Source of the DNA: Alphaproteobacteria bacterium
GTDB taxonomy: Bacteria; Pseudomonadota; Alphaproteobacteria; Micavibrionales; UBA2020
Length of the DNA stretch: 64,000 nt
NCBI GenBank assembly: GCA_016794125.1
Contig: JAEUKT010000004.1
Location: forward strand, 259,460 to 323,459
Direction: 5' to 3'
The notes below the pieces were generated by a model. It was not told the origin of the DNA. It searched no databases and was given only the letters and a program-made list of their open reading frames with translations. A program made the translations under genes and the position numbers. This document shows, in pieces, positions 52,338-61,358 of the stretch (positions are counted from its first letter, which is position 1; every line of letters begins with the position of its first letter).

Positions 52338-53072
52338 ATGCTGTTTCGGGTGCTGTGTTTACTGGTCCTGTTGGTGGGTTTTTCGGGGGCGGGGGAGGCC
52401 TGCCGGTATCAGGCGCGGCCGCTGGCCGATAGCGTGAAGGACGCGAAGGTGGCATTCATCGGCACGGTGCGCACGGTGGAGAACGGACAGGCGACGCTGG
52501 TTGTGGAACAGGCCGTGCGCGGCGTGACGGCGGGACAGGAAGTGACCGCCGATTATGACGGCAGCAGCTGCGATATCCGTTTTACCGCAGGCCAGCGCTG
52601 GCTGTATCTGGGTTCGGTGCATCCGTCGGGGTCGCTGCTGCTGCAGGACGAAAACGGCAATGATTTGCAGGATAATATGAAGGCCGTGACGGCTGCGCTG
52701 CCGGTTGCATCTGCAGCACGCGGCGGCATGATCGTGGTCGGTACGATGGAGCGATCCTGTGCGCCTTGGGATGGCGCGGCATTTACGATCACGCTGGATA
52801 ACGGCATCACGGCGCATGTCTATGACAGCATCGTCGAGCGCGACAATACATCGACAGCCGTGTTCCAGTCGGACGGAAAATCGGAACACGGCCACGGGCA
52901 GATACTGGATTGCGCCAATAACAAAGCCTGCCAGCCGCTGACGGGCACGATCACGATGGGCGCGGTCGATTCCGAAGCCGCGCGCGGGCGCATCGATATC
53001 AAGGACGGCGAACACAACATACGCCATGTGTTCCGCGTCAAGCGCGTGTACAAACAGGTCTTCTGCGGCTGA
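52338..53072 (+). CDS. Secreted unknown Cys-containing protein
   Basis: 244 aa. Signal peptide LFRVLCLLVLLVGFSGAGEA followed by Cys. The N-terminal domain (KVAFIGTVRTVENGQATLVV; VEQAVRGVTAGQEVTADYDG; GQRWLYLGS) resembles the tissue-inhibitor-like/OB folds found in secreted bacterial proteins; this is inference. The C-terminal half is beta-rich with paired Cys (RSCAPWDG; DCANNKACQPL). AAGGGAGG sits before the ATG at 52338. Just beyond tRNA-Ser in normal chromosome. Confidence 0.75.
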   Translation: MLFRVLCLLVLLVGFSGAGEACRYQARPLADSVKDAKVAFIGTVRTVENGQATLVVEQAVRGVTAGQEVTADYDGSSCDIRFTAGQRWLYLGSVHPSGSLLLQDENGNDLQDNMKAVTAALPVASAARGGMIVVGTMERSCAPWDGAAFTITLDNGITAHVYDSIVERDNTSTAVFQSDGKSEHGHGQILDCANNKACQPLTGTITMGAVDSEAARGRIDIKDGEHNIRHVFRVKRVYKQVFCG

Positions 53073-53244
53073 TTTTGCCCGGCAAAGCGGGCAGGGGTAA
53101 CATTTTGCCTCCGGTCGGTTTCAGGTTAAGTGACTGTACGTGCAGGGAAATTTATTTGGCATAATGTATGCATAGTTGTAGATACGAAGGGGTGGTCAGG
53201 GAACCGCAGCATCACCTCCGTATCATCTGCAACAGGAGCCATGC

Positions 53245-53451
53245 ATGCAAAACCAATCCGAACAATCATACGAAATCCTTCCGCCCACCAAAGGCGGTTA
53301 TTACACCGTGAACCTCGAAATCGACGGCAAGAAGCTGCCCTATGTGGTTTTCGCGACATCGGAATTCGATGCAGCGCGCAAGGTGAAATACGAAACCGGC
53401 TGCGTTGTCACCGACCGCGACCTGAAAGGCCCGTACCACAAATACATCTGA
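53245..53451 (+). CDS. Small unknown protein (68 aa)
   Basis: Starts at the ATG at 53245 (CAGGAG upstream) and encodes a compact alpha/beta sequence (GGYYTVNLEIDGKKLPYVVF; SEFDAARKVKYETG). One Cys. It could be a small binding fold. A bidirectional terminator follows. No family recognised. Confidence 0.68.
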   Translation: MQNQSEQSYEILPPTKGGYYTVNLEIDGKKLPYVVFATSEFDAARKVKYETGCVVTDRDLKGPYHKYI

Positions 53452-53520
53452 TCCCTGCCCACAACCCCAACGTAAACCAAAAATGCGCCGGAGCCCCACA
53501 CACCGCCGGCCATAAAAAAA

Positions 53521-53555
53521 CAGCCCCCGCTGGAGAACGGGGGCTGATTTTTTTT
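53521..53555. terminator. Bidirectional intrinsic terminator
   Basis: Nine-bp stem CAGCCCCCG/CGGGGGCTG with an 8-nt loop. A7 precedes it and T8 follows, so it ends transcripts of the small gene on plus and of the cytochrome c gene on minus. Confidence 0.9.
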
Positions 53556-53572
53556 AAGCGAAGCGGAAACGG

Positions 53573-54079
53573 TTATTTCTGCGTTTCAAGCCATTTGATG
53601 ACGGCTGCGCGGTCTTCCGGTTTTTTGATGCCGGCAAAGCCCATCTTGGTGCCGGGCACGCCTTTTTTCGGGCTCCACAGGAATTTGTTGAGCGCGTCGT
53701 AATCCCACTTCTTGCCGTGTTCGGCCTTCATCGCGTCGGAATACGCATAGTCGGGACGATGCGCATGAACGCCGCCCACAACGCCGAACAGGTTCGGGCC
53801 CACTTTGTCGGGGCCGCCGTTGTCGAAGCTGTGGCAGGACGCGCAGACTTTCGCCAGCTTCTCGCCCTTCGCCAGATCCGCGCCCGCCACATCGATCGGT
53901 TCGGGTTCGGTCTGTTCGGCCGCCGCAGGACCGCCGCCGCCTTCGGACGCGGCGATTTCATACGCGTCCTTTTCAAGGTGGTGCGGGTGGTACAGTTTGT
54001 GCGACACGAAGCCCGCCAGCATGGCGATGATGCCTGCACAGAGGAGGGCGGCGAGTATTTTGTTGAATTCCATGCTCAT
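53573..54079 (-). CDS. Membrane-anchored cytochrome c
   Basis: 168 aa. An uncleaved N-terminal helix (LAALLCAGIIAMLAGFVSH), an Ala/Glu/Pro linker and a class I cytochrome c domain with heme motif C79-ASCH83 and axial Met in GTKMGFAGI. The pattern VGPNLFGVVGG and DYAYSDAM is typical of alphaproteobacterial c552/CycM, which passes electrons from bc1 to aa3 oxidase. Monocistronic, with its own terminator. Confidence 0.92.
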   Translation of the reverse strand: MSMEFNKILAALLCAGIIAMLAGFVSHKLYHPHHLEKDAYEIAASEGGGGPAAAEQTEPEPIDVAGADLAKGEKLAKVCASCHSFDNGGPDKVGPNLFGVVGGVHAHRPDYAYSDAMKAEHGKKWDYDALNKFLWSPKKGVPGTKMGFAGIKKPEDRAAVIKWLETQK

Positions 54080-54147
54080 GGAAAGACAGTCCTTTTTATT
54101 GTTCTTTTTTATTGTTGTTTTTCTTGGGTATCAATTTATCGCGTTTC

Positions 54148-54657
54148 TTATTTTGAATCCACCCGTTTGCGTTCTGCCACAATCGGCTCCACGGGCTGGA
54201 AGTCGATGTCCCAGGGGAAGTAGATCCAGGTGTCCTGGCTGACCCAGGTGACATAAGTATCCACCAACGGCTCGCCCGCCGGTTTCGCATAGACGGTCGC
54301 GAAATGCGCCTTGGGCAGCATCTTGCGGATAATCTTGGCCGTGCCGCCGGTATCGACGAGGTCATCGACCACCAGCCAGCCTTCGCCGTCGCCGACGAGG
54401 TCGGGGTTGATGTTTTTCAGGATGACGGCTTCGCGCTGGCTTTTGTCGTCATAGCTGGAAATGCCGATGCTTTCGATCAGCTTGATGTCCAGCTCTCTCG
54501 CCAGCAGGCCGGTCGGTATCAACCCGCCGCGCGTGATGCCGATGATGCCTTTCCAGTCGCTGCGCTTTTCGACCAGACGCCATGCCAGCGCCTTGCAGTC
54601 GCGGTGGAACTGGTCCCAGGAAACAAGGAAACGCTTTGGTGCGGGTGAATCGGACAA
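54148..54657 (-). CDS. gpt: Xanthine-guanine phosphoribosyltransferase
   Basis: Salvages guanine and xanthine with PRPP. The type I PRTase motif [16 protein letters not shown] binds [21 protein letters not shown] is the N-terminal P-loop region and WIYFPWDID near the end is the purine-binding part. 169 aa, normal. The start codon is TTG at 54657 with GGAG 9 nt upstream. Not in an operon with the cytochrome, 68 nt away on the same strand. Confidence 0.93.
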   Translation of the reverse strand: MSDSPAPKRFLVSWDQFHRDCKALAWRLVEKRSDWKGIIGITRGGLIPTGLLARELDIKLIESIGISSYDDKSQREAVILKNINPDLVGDGEGWLVVDDLVDTGGTAKIIRKMLPKAHFATVYAKPAGEPLVDTYVTWVSQDTWIYFPWDIDFQPVEPIVAERKRVDSK

Positions 54658-54805
54658 GGGGATTATCTCCAGACTGTACTGATTTATTTATATACGCCTG
54701 TTCGCGGGTGCAAGCCAAGACTTTGGCGGGGCTCGCGAAATTTCGCTACTGAAACGGGCTTTGCCTTGATATAAACGTTCAACGCGCCGGGGGATGCGTC
54801 GAATT

Positions 54806-55291
54806 ATGGATATATCCGTCCTGTCTTCAAATGCTGCATGGTTTTTTCCGGCTCTGGTCGCGCTTGTCGTCTGGGGGTTGACGGCATTCCTGCCCAAGGT
54901 GTTGCTGCGGGGCATGCAGCCGCTGCACATGATCGTTTATAACTGCTTTTTCTTTTTCCTGACCGCCTGCGGCGTGCAGTTCATGTTCCGCAACGACTTC
55001 GAATTTGAATGGCACGGCGTGTTGCTGGCAATGGCGACGGGGGCCTGCGGTACGCTGGGGCAGGTGTTTTACCTGATTGCGTTGCAGCGCGGGCCGCTGA
55101 CATATGCCTCGATGATTTCGTCGCTGTATCCGGCGGTGGCGACCGTGCTGGCGCTGGTGTTCCTGCCCGATCCGCTGACGCTGCGGCAGGGGCTTGGCGT
55201 TGTGCTGGGCCTTGCGTCGATCATCACGCTGGTGGTGGCGAGCGACAACCCTTCGCAAACGAAACTGCCCGAAGCGGTGAACGACCAATGA
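54806..55291 (+). CDS. Half-size EamA/DMT transporter subunit 1
   Basis: 161 aa with five hydrophobic segments, half of a normal ten-helix EamA transporter. WGLTAFLPKVLLRGMQPLHM at the first helix and GPLTYASMISSLYPAVATVL in the fourth correspond to the conserved helices of the family. The overlapping next gene encodes the other half, so a heterodimer is likely. Start is the ATG at 54806; an ATG at 54794 lies directly after the GGGGG. Confidence 0.85.
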   Translation: MDISVLSSNAAWFFPALVALVVWGLTAFLPKVLLRGMQPLHMIVYNCFFFFLTACGVQFMFRNDFEFEWHGVLLAMATGACGTLGQVFYLIALQRGPLTYASMISSLYPAVATVLALVFLPDPLTLRQGLGVVLGLASIITLVVASDNPSQTKLPEAVNDQ

Positions 55292-55719
55292 TCACTGCGT
55301 CCGACAAAAAATGGATCGTGCCGGCGATCGGCGCGATGCTGGTCTGGGGGTTCTGGGCGTTCCTGCCGAAAATCGCGCTGAATACGCTACAGCCGCACAG
55401 CATCATTTTCTATGAATCCCTTGGTAATTTCTGCGTCAGCCTGCCGATCTTGTTTTACCTGCGTTTCCGCCTGCAGTTTCAGGCGAAGATCGTGGCGCTG
55501 GTGGGCATGTCGAGCGCGCTGACGGCGCTTGCCATTCTGGCGTATTTCATCGCGCTGCATAACGGGCCGGTCGCGGTCGTCGTCACGATGACGGCGATGT
55601 ATCCGGTGCTGTGCCTTGTGCTGGCGCGCGTGTTCCTCAAGGAAAAGCTCAACCGCACGCAATTCGCCGCGATTGCGATGTCGGTCGTGGCGTTGCTGCT
55701 GCTTGTCTGGCCGGCGTAA
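55288..55719 (+). CDS. Half-size EamA/DMT transporter subunit 2
   Basis: 143 aa, five hydrophobic segments, similar to subunit 1 (WGFWAFLPKIALNTLQPHSI; NGPVAVVVTMTAMYPVLCLV). The ATG at 55288 overlaps the upstream stop in ATGA, indicating coupled translation. Members of the family move small metabolites or drugs across the inner membrane; the substrate is unknown. Confidence 0.86.
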   Translation: MITASDKKWIVPAIGAMLVWGFWAFLPKIALNTLQPHSIIFYESLGNFCVSLPILFYLRFRLQFQAKIVALVGMSSALTALAILAYFIALHNGPVAVVVTMTAMYPVLCLVLARVFLKEKLNRTQFAAIAMSVVALLLLVWPA

Positions 55720-55722
55720 GGC

Positions 55723-56559
55723 TTAGGCGGCCTTGTGCGCGTCCCATTTCGGCGCCCAGTCGGGGTTGATCAGGCGGCCGCCTTCGCGTGCGAGGCCGTG
55801 GATGATCTTCATGTCCGTCTCGTCCAGCGTGAAGTCGAAAATGTTGAAATTTTCGCGCATGTGTTTTTCGGATGCGGCCTTCGGGATCGCGGCCACGTTT
55901 TCCTGCTGTACCAGCCAGCGCAGCGCGACCTGGCCGACCGTCTTGCCGTATTTATGGGCGAGGGATTGCAGGTCTTTTTCGTCGTTGATCTTGCCGCGCG
56001 CCAAGGGCGAATAGGCGGTCAGGAACATGCCGTGATCCATCATGTAATCATAGACGGGGCTTTGCGACAGGAAGGGATGGTATTCGACCTGGTTGGTCGC
56101 AAGGTCGACGCCCAGCGTTTCGACTACTTCCGTCATTTGCGCGACCGTGAAGTTGGACACGCCGATCAGTTTCGCGCGGCCGTCTTTTTGTACCTTTTGT
56201 AATGCCGCCATTTGTTCAGCGAAGGGGATTTCCTTGACCGGCCAATGGATCAGCAGCAGATCAACGTAATCGGTCTTGAGCTTTTTCAGCGAACCGTCGA
56301 GCGATTTTTGCAGCGCGCCGTCGCGGACATTCGACATCCAGATTTTGGTCGTCAGGAACACTTCTTTGCGGTCAATGCCGGAATTCTTGATCGCATCGCC
56401 CACGAATTCCTCGTTCTCGTAAATCTGCGCGGTGTCGATATGGCGATAGCCGATTTCCAGCGCCTTTTGCACGCCGGTCAGGCATTCCTTTTCGCGCAGC
56501 TGCCATGTGCCATAGCCAAGCGCGGGGATTTTGAAGTCTTTGTGCGTGATGTGCATCAT
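55723..56559 (-). CDS. Aldo/keto reductase
   Basis: NADPH-dependent carbonyl reductase of the AKR superfamily. The catalytic tetrad is D42, Y47, K72 and H105 (IDTAQIYENE; TTKIW; LIHWP). The NADP-binding end is VAAIPKAASEKHMRENFNIF. 278 aa resembles the 2,5-diketo-gluconate-reductase (DkgA/B) group. GGAGA precedes ATG 56559. Tail-to-tail with the EamA pair. Confidence 0.93.
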   Translation of the reverse strand: MMHITHKDFKIPALGYGTWQLREKECLTGVQKALEIGYRHIDTAQIYENEEFVGDAIKNSGIDRKEVFLTTKIWMSNVRDGALQKSLDGSLKKLKTDYVDLLLIHWPVKEIPFAEQMAALQKVQKDGRAKLIGVSNFTVAQMTEVVETLGVDLATNQVEYHPFLSQSPVYDYMMDHGMFLTAYSPLARGKINDEKDLQSLAHKYGKTVGQVALRWLVQQENVAAIPKAASEKHMRENFNIFDFTLDETDMKIIHGLAREGGRLINPDWAPKWDAHKAA

Positions 56560-56602
56560 GGCGGTTTTCTCCGGTCAAGAGGTGGAAATTCAAAAGACGG
56601 GG

Positions 56603-59449
56603 TTAATGCGCGTCTGCCCAGTTAAGACCCCATCCAGCATCTACAACGAGCGGAACCCCGAGTCCGGTTCCGGCATCTTCCATGATTTTTTTCACCAGCG
56701 CCTCGGTTTCGGCCTTTTCGGCGACCGGCACCTCGAACAGCAATTCGTCATGGACTTGCAGCAACATTCTTGCGCCCAGTTTCGCTTCGATCAGGGCGGG
56801 GGCGATGGCGATCATCGCTTTCTTCATGATATCCGCCGCCGTGCCCTGCAAGGGCGCGTTGATCGCCTGACGCTCCGCAAACCCGCGCATGGCGGGGTTC
56901 TTGTCGGTGATACCGCGCAGGTAAACCTTGCGCCCGTGGAATGTTTTTACATACCCGTGCGTGCGTGCGAATTCCTTGGCCGCATCCATGTAATTTTTCA
57001 GTTCCGGGAAGCGGGCGAGGTATTGCTTGATATAATTCGCGGCTTCGCCTTGGGGGATGCCCAGCTGCTTGGCAAGACCGAAACCCGAAATGCCATAGAT
57101 GATGCCGAAATTGATCGCCTTGGCATTGCGGCGGATATCGGGCGTCATTTCCGACAGCGGCACGCCGAACACCTGGCTGGCGGTGGCGGCATGAATGTCG
57201 ATACCGTCATGGAATGCCTGCTTCAGCTGCTTGATATCGGCAAGTTCGGCGGCAAGGCGCAGTTCAACTTGCGAATAATCGACCGACAGGAATTCGTAAC
57301 CGTCTTCCGGCACGAATGCCGCGCGGATTTTTTTGCCGTCCGCCGTCTTGATCGGAATGTTTTGCAGGTTGGGGTCGTTCGACGACAGCCGGCCGGTATT
57401 CGCGCCGACCATGTTGTACGACGTATGCACGCGTCCTGTTTTAGGGTTGATGGTTTCGGGCAGCGCGTCGGCATAGGTGCTTTTCAGCTTCGACAATCCG
57501 CGCCATTCAAGGATTTGCGCGACGATCGCGTGCTCGCCCAATTCCTCCAGCACTTCCGCGCCCGTCGCCCATGCGCCGGTTTTGGTTTTCGATGCGCCCG
57601 GCAGCCCCATTTCGCCGAACAGCACATCGCCCAACTGCTTGGGCGATCCGATATTGAACGGATGGCCCGCCAGCTTGTAAATGTCTTCCTCCAGCGTCAC
57701 CATCTTGGTCGCGAAATCGTTGGAGATTTTGCGCAGCACATTGGTGTCGATTTTTACGCCCGTGAATTCCATGTCGGCGATGATGGGGGCGAGGGGGCGT
57801 TCCACGGTTTCATAGAACGACGCCATGCCTTCCTGCGGCAGGCGCGGGCGGAAATTCTTTTCCAGCTGCAGCGTCACATCGGCGTCTTCGGCCGCGTATT
57901 GTAATGCCTTGTCGAGCGGCACAAGGTCGAAGGTCACGCGTGCCTTGCCGGTGCCGGTTACTTCGTCATAGGAAATCGGCTTGTGGTTCAGCAGCAGTTC
58001 CGACAGCTCATCCATGCCGTGCCCGTGCATGCCGCCATCCAGCACGAAAGACATCAGCATCGTATCGTCAATCGGCGCGACGCGGATGCCGTATTGCAGG
58101 AACATCTGAAGGTCGTATTTAATGTTGTGGCCGATTTTCAAAACGGCGGGGTCTTCCAGCAGCGGCTTGAGCATCGCAAGTGCGCGCTCCACCGGGATCT
58201 GGCGCAGGTCGGATTCAGCCTTCTTTTCCTGCATCGTGAAATCGAAGCTTTCGGAATAGCCCTTCGGGTCGCGGTGCTGCAGCGGGATGTAGCAGCCGTT
58301 GCCCTTTTCGGTCGACATCGAAATGCCCACCAGTTTCGCCTTGGACGGGGTCAGGTCGGTCGTTTCGGTGTCGATGGCCATCTGACCCGCTTCCATCGCC
58401 ATGTCGATCCAGCGTTGCAGCGCGGCTTCGTCCTGCACCAGTTCATAGCTGGCGGGTTTGTCGGCGGCGGGGGCGGCAGATGTCGCGATGATACCGGGTG
58501 TGCCGGTATTGGCAGGGGCAGGCGCGGGAACGGGCGTGCCACCCAGCTGTTTTTCCATGCGCGCCATCGTGGTCTTGAAACCCTGCTGCGCCAGGAACGC
58601 CATCAGCTTTTCCTTGTCCGGCTTACGGATCGACAGCTCGGCAAGCGGGGGCGCGCCCGGCACATTGGCGTCCAGCTGCACAAGGCGTTTGGAAATGCGC
58701 GCGTTTTCGGCGTGTTCGATCAGGCTTTCGCGGCGCTTGGGCTGCTTGATTTCGCCGGCGCGCGCCAGCAGCGTTTCAAGATCGCCGTATTCGTTGATCA
58801 GCTGGGCTGCGGTTTTCAACCCGATGCCAGGCACGCCCGGCACGTTATCGACGCTGTCGCCGGCCAGCGACTGCACATCGACAACCTTGGACGGCGGTAC
58901 GCCGAATTTTTCCAGCACTTCGGCCTCGCCGATATCCTTGTACTTCATCGGGTCGTACATGCGCACGCCCGGGCGGATCAGCTGCATCAGGTCCTTGTCG
59001 GACGATACGATGGCAACCGACTGTCCCGCTTCGCTTGCCAGCCGCGCATAGGTGGCGATCAAATCGTCGGCCTCATATCCTTCCATTTCAATCGCGGGAA
59101 TGGCGAAGGCTTCGGTCGCTTCGCGGATCAGCGCGAATTGCGGGATCAGGTCTTCGGGCGTTTCGGTGCGGTTGGCCTTGTATTCGGTATAAATCTCGTT
59201 GCGGAAATTCTTGCGCTTGGCGTCAAAGATCACCGCGATGTTAGGCACCTTCATGTCGTTCAGCAGTTTCACCAGCATGTTGGTGAAACCCAGCACGGCG
59301 TTGACAGGCGTGCCGTCGGGGCGGTTCAGCGGCGGCAGCGCGTGATAGGCGCGGAAAATGAAACCGGAGCCGTCGATCAGGAAAAGTTCGTTGTCGCGGT
59401 CGTGCTGGTTCATGGGGGCGGCCCGTTTCATTGAATAGGTGCTGATCAT
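56603..59449 (-). CDS. polA: DNA polymerase I
   Basis: 948 aa with all three domains. The 5'-3' exonuclease/FEN domain (LIDGSGFIFRAYHALPPL; VSSDKDLMQLI; LAGDSVDNVPGVPGIGLKTA), the 3'-5' exonuclease with intact DEDD start (AIDTETTDLTPSKAKLVGIS), and the polymerase with motif A (SVDYSQVELRLAAELADI), B (RRNAKAINFGIIYGISGFG) and C (LQVHDELLFEVPVAE). Fills gaps and removes RNA primers. A Pro/Ala-rich linker separates the first two domains. No ribosome site is evident; ATGs at 59431 and 59413 are alternatives to 59449. Confidence 0.97.
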   Translation of the reverse strand: MISTYSMKRAAPMNQHDRDNELFLIDGSGFIFRAYHALPPLNRPDGTPVNAVLGFTNMLVKLLNDMKVPNIAVIFDAKRKNFRNEIYTEYKANRTETPEDLIPQFALIREATEAFAIPAIEMEGYEADDLIATYARLASEAGQSVAIVSSDKDLMQLIRPGVRMYDPMKYKDIGEAEVLEKFGVPPSKVVDVQSLAGDSVDNVPGVPGIGLKTAAQLINEYGDLETLLARAGEIKQPKRRESLIEHAENARISKRLVQLDANVPGAPPLAELSIRKPDKEKLMAFLAQQGFKTTMARMEKQLGGTPVPAPAPANTGTPGIIATSAAPAADKPASYELVQDEAALQRWIDMAMEAGQMAIDTETTDLTPSKAKLVGISMSTEKGNGCYIPLQHRDPKGYSESFDFTMQEKKAESDLRQIPVERALAMLKPLLEDPAVLKIGHNIKYDLQMFLQYGIRVAPIDDTMLMSFVLDGGMHGHGMDELSELLLNHKPISYDEVTGTGKARVTFDLVPLDKALQYAAEDADVTLQLEKNFRPRLPQEGMASFYETVERPLAPIIADMEFTGVKIDTNVLRKISNDFATKMVTLEEDIYKLAGHPFNIGSPKQLGDVLFGEMGLPGASKTKTGAWATGAEVLEELGEHAIVAQILEWRGLSKLKSTYADALPETINPKTGRVHTSYNMVGANTGRLSSNDPNLQNIPIKTADGKKIRAAFVPEDGYEFLSVDYSQVELRLAAELADIKQLKQAFHDGIDIHAATASQVFGVPLSEMTPDIRRNAKAINFGIIYGISGFGLAKQLGIPQGEAANYIKQYLARFPELKNYMDAAKEFARTHGYVKTFHGRKVYLRGITDKNPAMRGFAERQAINAPLQGTAADIMKKAMIAIAPALIEAKLGARMLLQVHDELLFEVPVAEKAETEALVKKIMEDAGTGLGVPLVVDAGWGLNWADAH

Positions 59450-59555
59450 GCTAAAATAAAGTCCTTGCCTGCGCGGTCAAGCGACGGATGACGTTGACAT
59501 AACCTTTTGTCTTGTATAGGTTTTTTAAAAGGATTCGACAAGGGAAAAAACCGAC

Positions 59556-60344
59556 ATGCACGGCATCAGCGCGACCGACCCCGGCAACACGATCGACTGG
59601 GGAAAAACGTCGGAAGATTACGCGAAGTACCGTGTCGGACAGCCCGACAGTTTTTTCGATTACATGCGCACCTTCAAGGTCGGCTTGAACGGCCAGTCGC
59701 TGCTCGACCTTGGCACCGGCACGGGCGCGATGGCGATACGATTTGCGCAGCGCGGTTGTGCGGTCAGCGGCATCGATGTATCCGAAGAACAAATTGCCTT
59801 CGCCAAAAAATCCGCTGAAGAAGCGCGCGTGAAAATCGACTTCCGCGTGGGCGAGGCGGAGAAGCTGCCCTTTGACAGCAAAATGTTCGATGTGGTCACG
59901 GCAAACCAATGCTGGCTGTATTTCCGCCAGCAGGAAGTCGTGCGCCAGGTGCTGTGGGCACTGAAGAATGGCGGCGTGCTGGTGACAAGCCATTGTTCAT
60001 GGCTGCCGGGCCTTGACCCTGTTGCGCAGGCGACCGAAGATTTGGTGCGCGAATTCAACCCCAACTGGACGGCGCATAGCTGGTCGGGATCTATCCCCGC
60101 CGTGCCCGCATGGTCGCTGACAGATTTCCGCCTGCGCGCGTTTTTCAATTACGACGAAAAAATCCAGTTCAGCCGCGAAGGCTGGATGGGCCGCATCCGC
60201 GCCTGCCGCGGCGTGGGCGCGGCGCTGCCGCCCGAAAAGGTCGCGCAATTCGATGCCGCGCATCTGGAGCTTTTGAAGAAAATCGCGCCCGAAACCTTCA
60301 GCGTGCTGCACCGGATCGATGCGCATATCCTCGAGCCGCTTTAA
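59556..60344 (+). CDS. SAM-dependent methyltransferase (class I)
   Basis: 262 aa. Motif I SLLDLGTGTGAMAIRFAQ binds SAM; acidic motif II in VSGIDVSEEQIAFAKK; FRVGEAEKLPFDSKMFDVVTA is motif III/IV. The N-terminal GKTSEDYAKYR and the late W-rich part (PAVPAWSLTDFRLRAFFNYD) are typical of the UbiE/Methyltransf_11 group. The acceptor is unknown. Own transcription unit. Confidence 0.9.
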   Translation: MHGISATDPGNTIDWGKTSEDYAKYRVGQPDSFFDYMRTFKVGLNGQSLLDLGTGTGAMAIRFAQRGCAVSGIDVSEEQIAFAKKSAEEARVKIDFRVGEAEKLPFDSKMFDVVTANQCWLYFRQQEVVRQVLWALKNGGVLVTSHCSWLPGLDPVAQATEDLVREFNPNWTAHSWSGSIPAVPAWSLTDFRLRAFFNYDEKIQFSREGWMGRIRACRGVGAALPPEKVAQFDAAHLELLKKIAPETFSVLHRIDAHILEPL

Positions 60345-60461
60345 GTATCTGTAATCATTGCGTTAACTATTGCGTCAGTTCCCAGATAAGGGGATTGACG
60401 CGTTTATTGTTATGGCTTACTGATTTTTCTACACACTATTCATAAGTTCGGAGAAGCTAGA

Positions 60462-60638
60462 TTGGTCCAGTATTTTGCGACACGCCTTGCCGCATTCGCG
60501 CGCGCAGCACTTATAAAGAATATCGAATTTGAAAACGTCACGCGCCCCGACACAACGCTGCACGCGTATAAATCAGAAACGCAGCCGCCCTGCAAATATG
60601 ACGGGCATGAAATTTCCTATCACTGCAGCTCCTGGTAA
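60462..60638 (+). CDS. Small unknown protein with TTG start
   Basis: A 58-codon frame not preceded by an ATG. The TTG at 60462 has GGAGA 8 nt upstream and the stop is 3 nt before the next gene. It encodes a basic amphipathic N-terminus (VQYFATRLAAFARAALIKNI) and a polar C-terminus with two Cys (PPCKYDG; YHCSSW). Codon bias is like the neighbours. It could be a leader peptide of the paralogue operon. No homologue known to me. Confidence 0.5.
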   Translation: MVQYFATRLAAFARAALIKNIEFENVTRPDTTLHAYKSETQPPCKYDGHEISYHCSSW

Positions 60639-60641
60639 ATC

Positions 60642-61358
60642 ATGACCGCGCAGTATTCCTATTTCCGCGCCGAAGGGGCGAGCCTTGCCGCGATCGACAC
60701 CATCGCCGAAGCAAAGCTGGAAGTGGAAGACATGCGCTGGCTGCTCTGCCAGCGTTACAGCGCCAGCGCGGTTGTGGGCTGGCTGGATGACCAGACGGGC
60801 CGTTACACCATCCACGAATTCCAGTTCGGCATGCCGTCGGTTGCGCCGGAAGGATGGGTCAGCACGCGGCCCGAACGCCAAAGCGAAGGCGCGGTTGAGC
60901 GCGCGATGCCGCCAGCCGGATCATCGGATCATTTCTACATCACCAATTTCGCAGGGCTGATCGAACGCGCCGCCGGCAAGCAACGCCTCGAACATGTGCT
61001 GGGCAGCGGTGAAATGGAATACCGCGACATGGAGGCGCGCGCCAAAACCTCCGACCGTTTCGTTCGCTACACGATACTTGGCGGTGGCGACAAACCGGCG
61101 GGCGAAGTGGCGCAGGAAGATTTTCGCCTGTTCACCGTCATCAGCGGTCCGTGGAAAAGCGCCGACCCGCTGGCGTTCCAGAAAATGGGCGATGATTTTT
61201 ATATCCGCGTGCCCAACCGCGCAGGCACAGAAATTCCGCAATTCACGCCGCCCGATGCCGTGCGCATCCCTTATGACGATATGCTGAAAATCGACGCGGC
61301 GGAGCGGCTGGCCGCCTTCAACCGTACGCGCGGCGCTGCGTTCGATCCGGGAATTTAA
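60642..61358 (+). CDS. Unknown protein, paralogue of 61359-62081
   Basis: 238 aa. Begins MTAQYSYFRAEGASL, shared with the next gene (MTAEYSYFRAEGLSL). Other shared blocks: YTIHEF/YTIGEF, PPAGSSDHFYI/PPAGSPDQFNI, AGLIERAAGKQRLE/AGLMTRAAKMQRLE, FVRY, FYIRVPN/WYLRVPN and TPPDAV. No signal or TM. Likely a tandem duplication; the function is not recognised. ATG at 60642. Confidence 0.82.
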   Translation: MTAQYSYFRAEGASLAAIDTIAEAKLEVEDMRWLLCQRYSASAVVGWLDDQTGRYTIHEFQFGMPSVAPEGWVSTRPERQSEGAVERAMPPAGSSDHFYITNFAGLIERAAGKQRLEHVLGSGEMEYRDMEARAKTSDRFVRYTILGGGDKPAGEVAQEDFRLFTVISGPWKSADPLAFQKMGDDFYIRVPNRAGTEIPQFTPPDAVRIPYDDMLKIDAAERLAAFNRTRGAAFDPGI

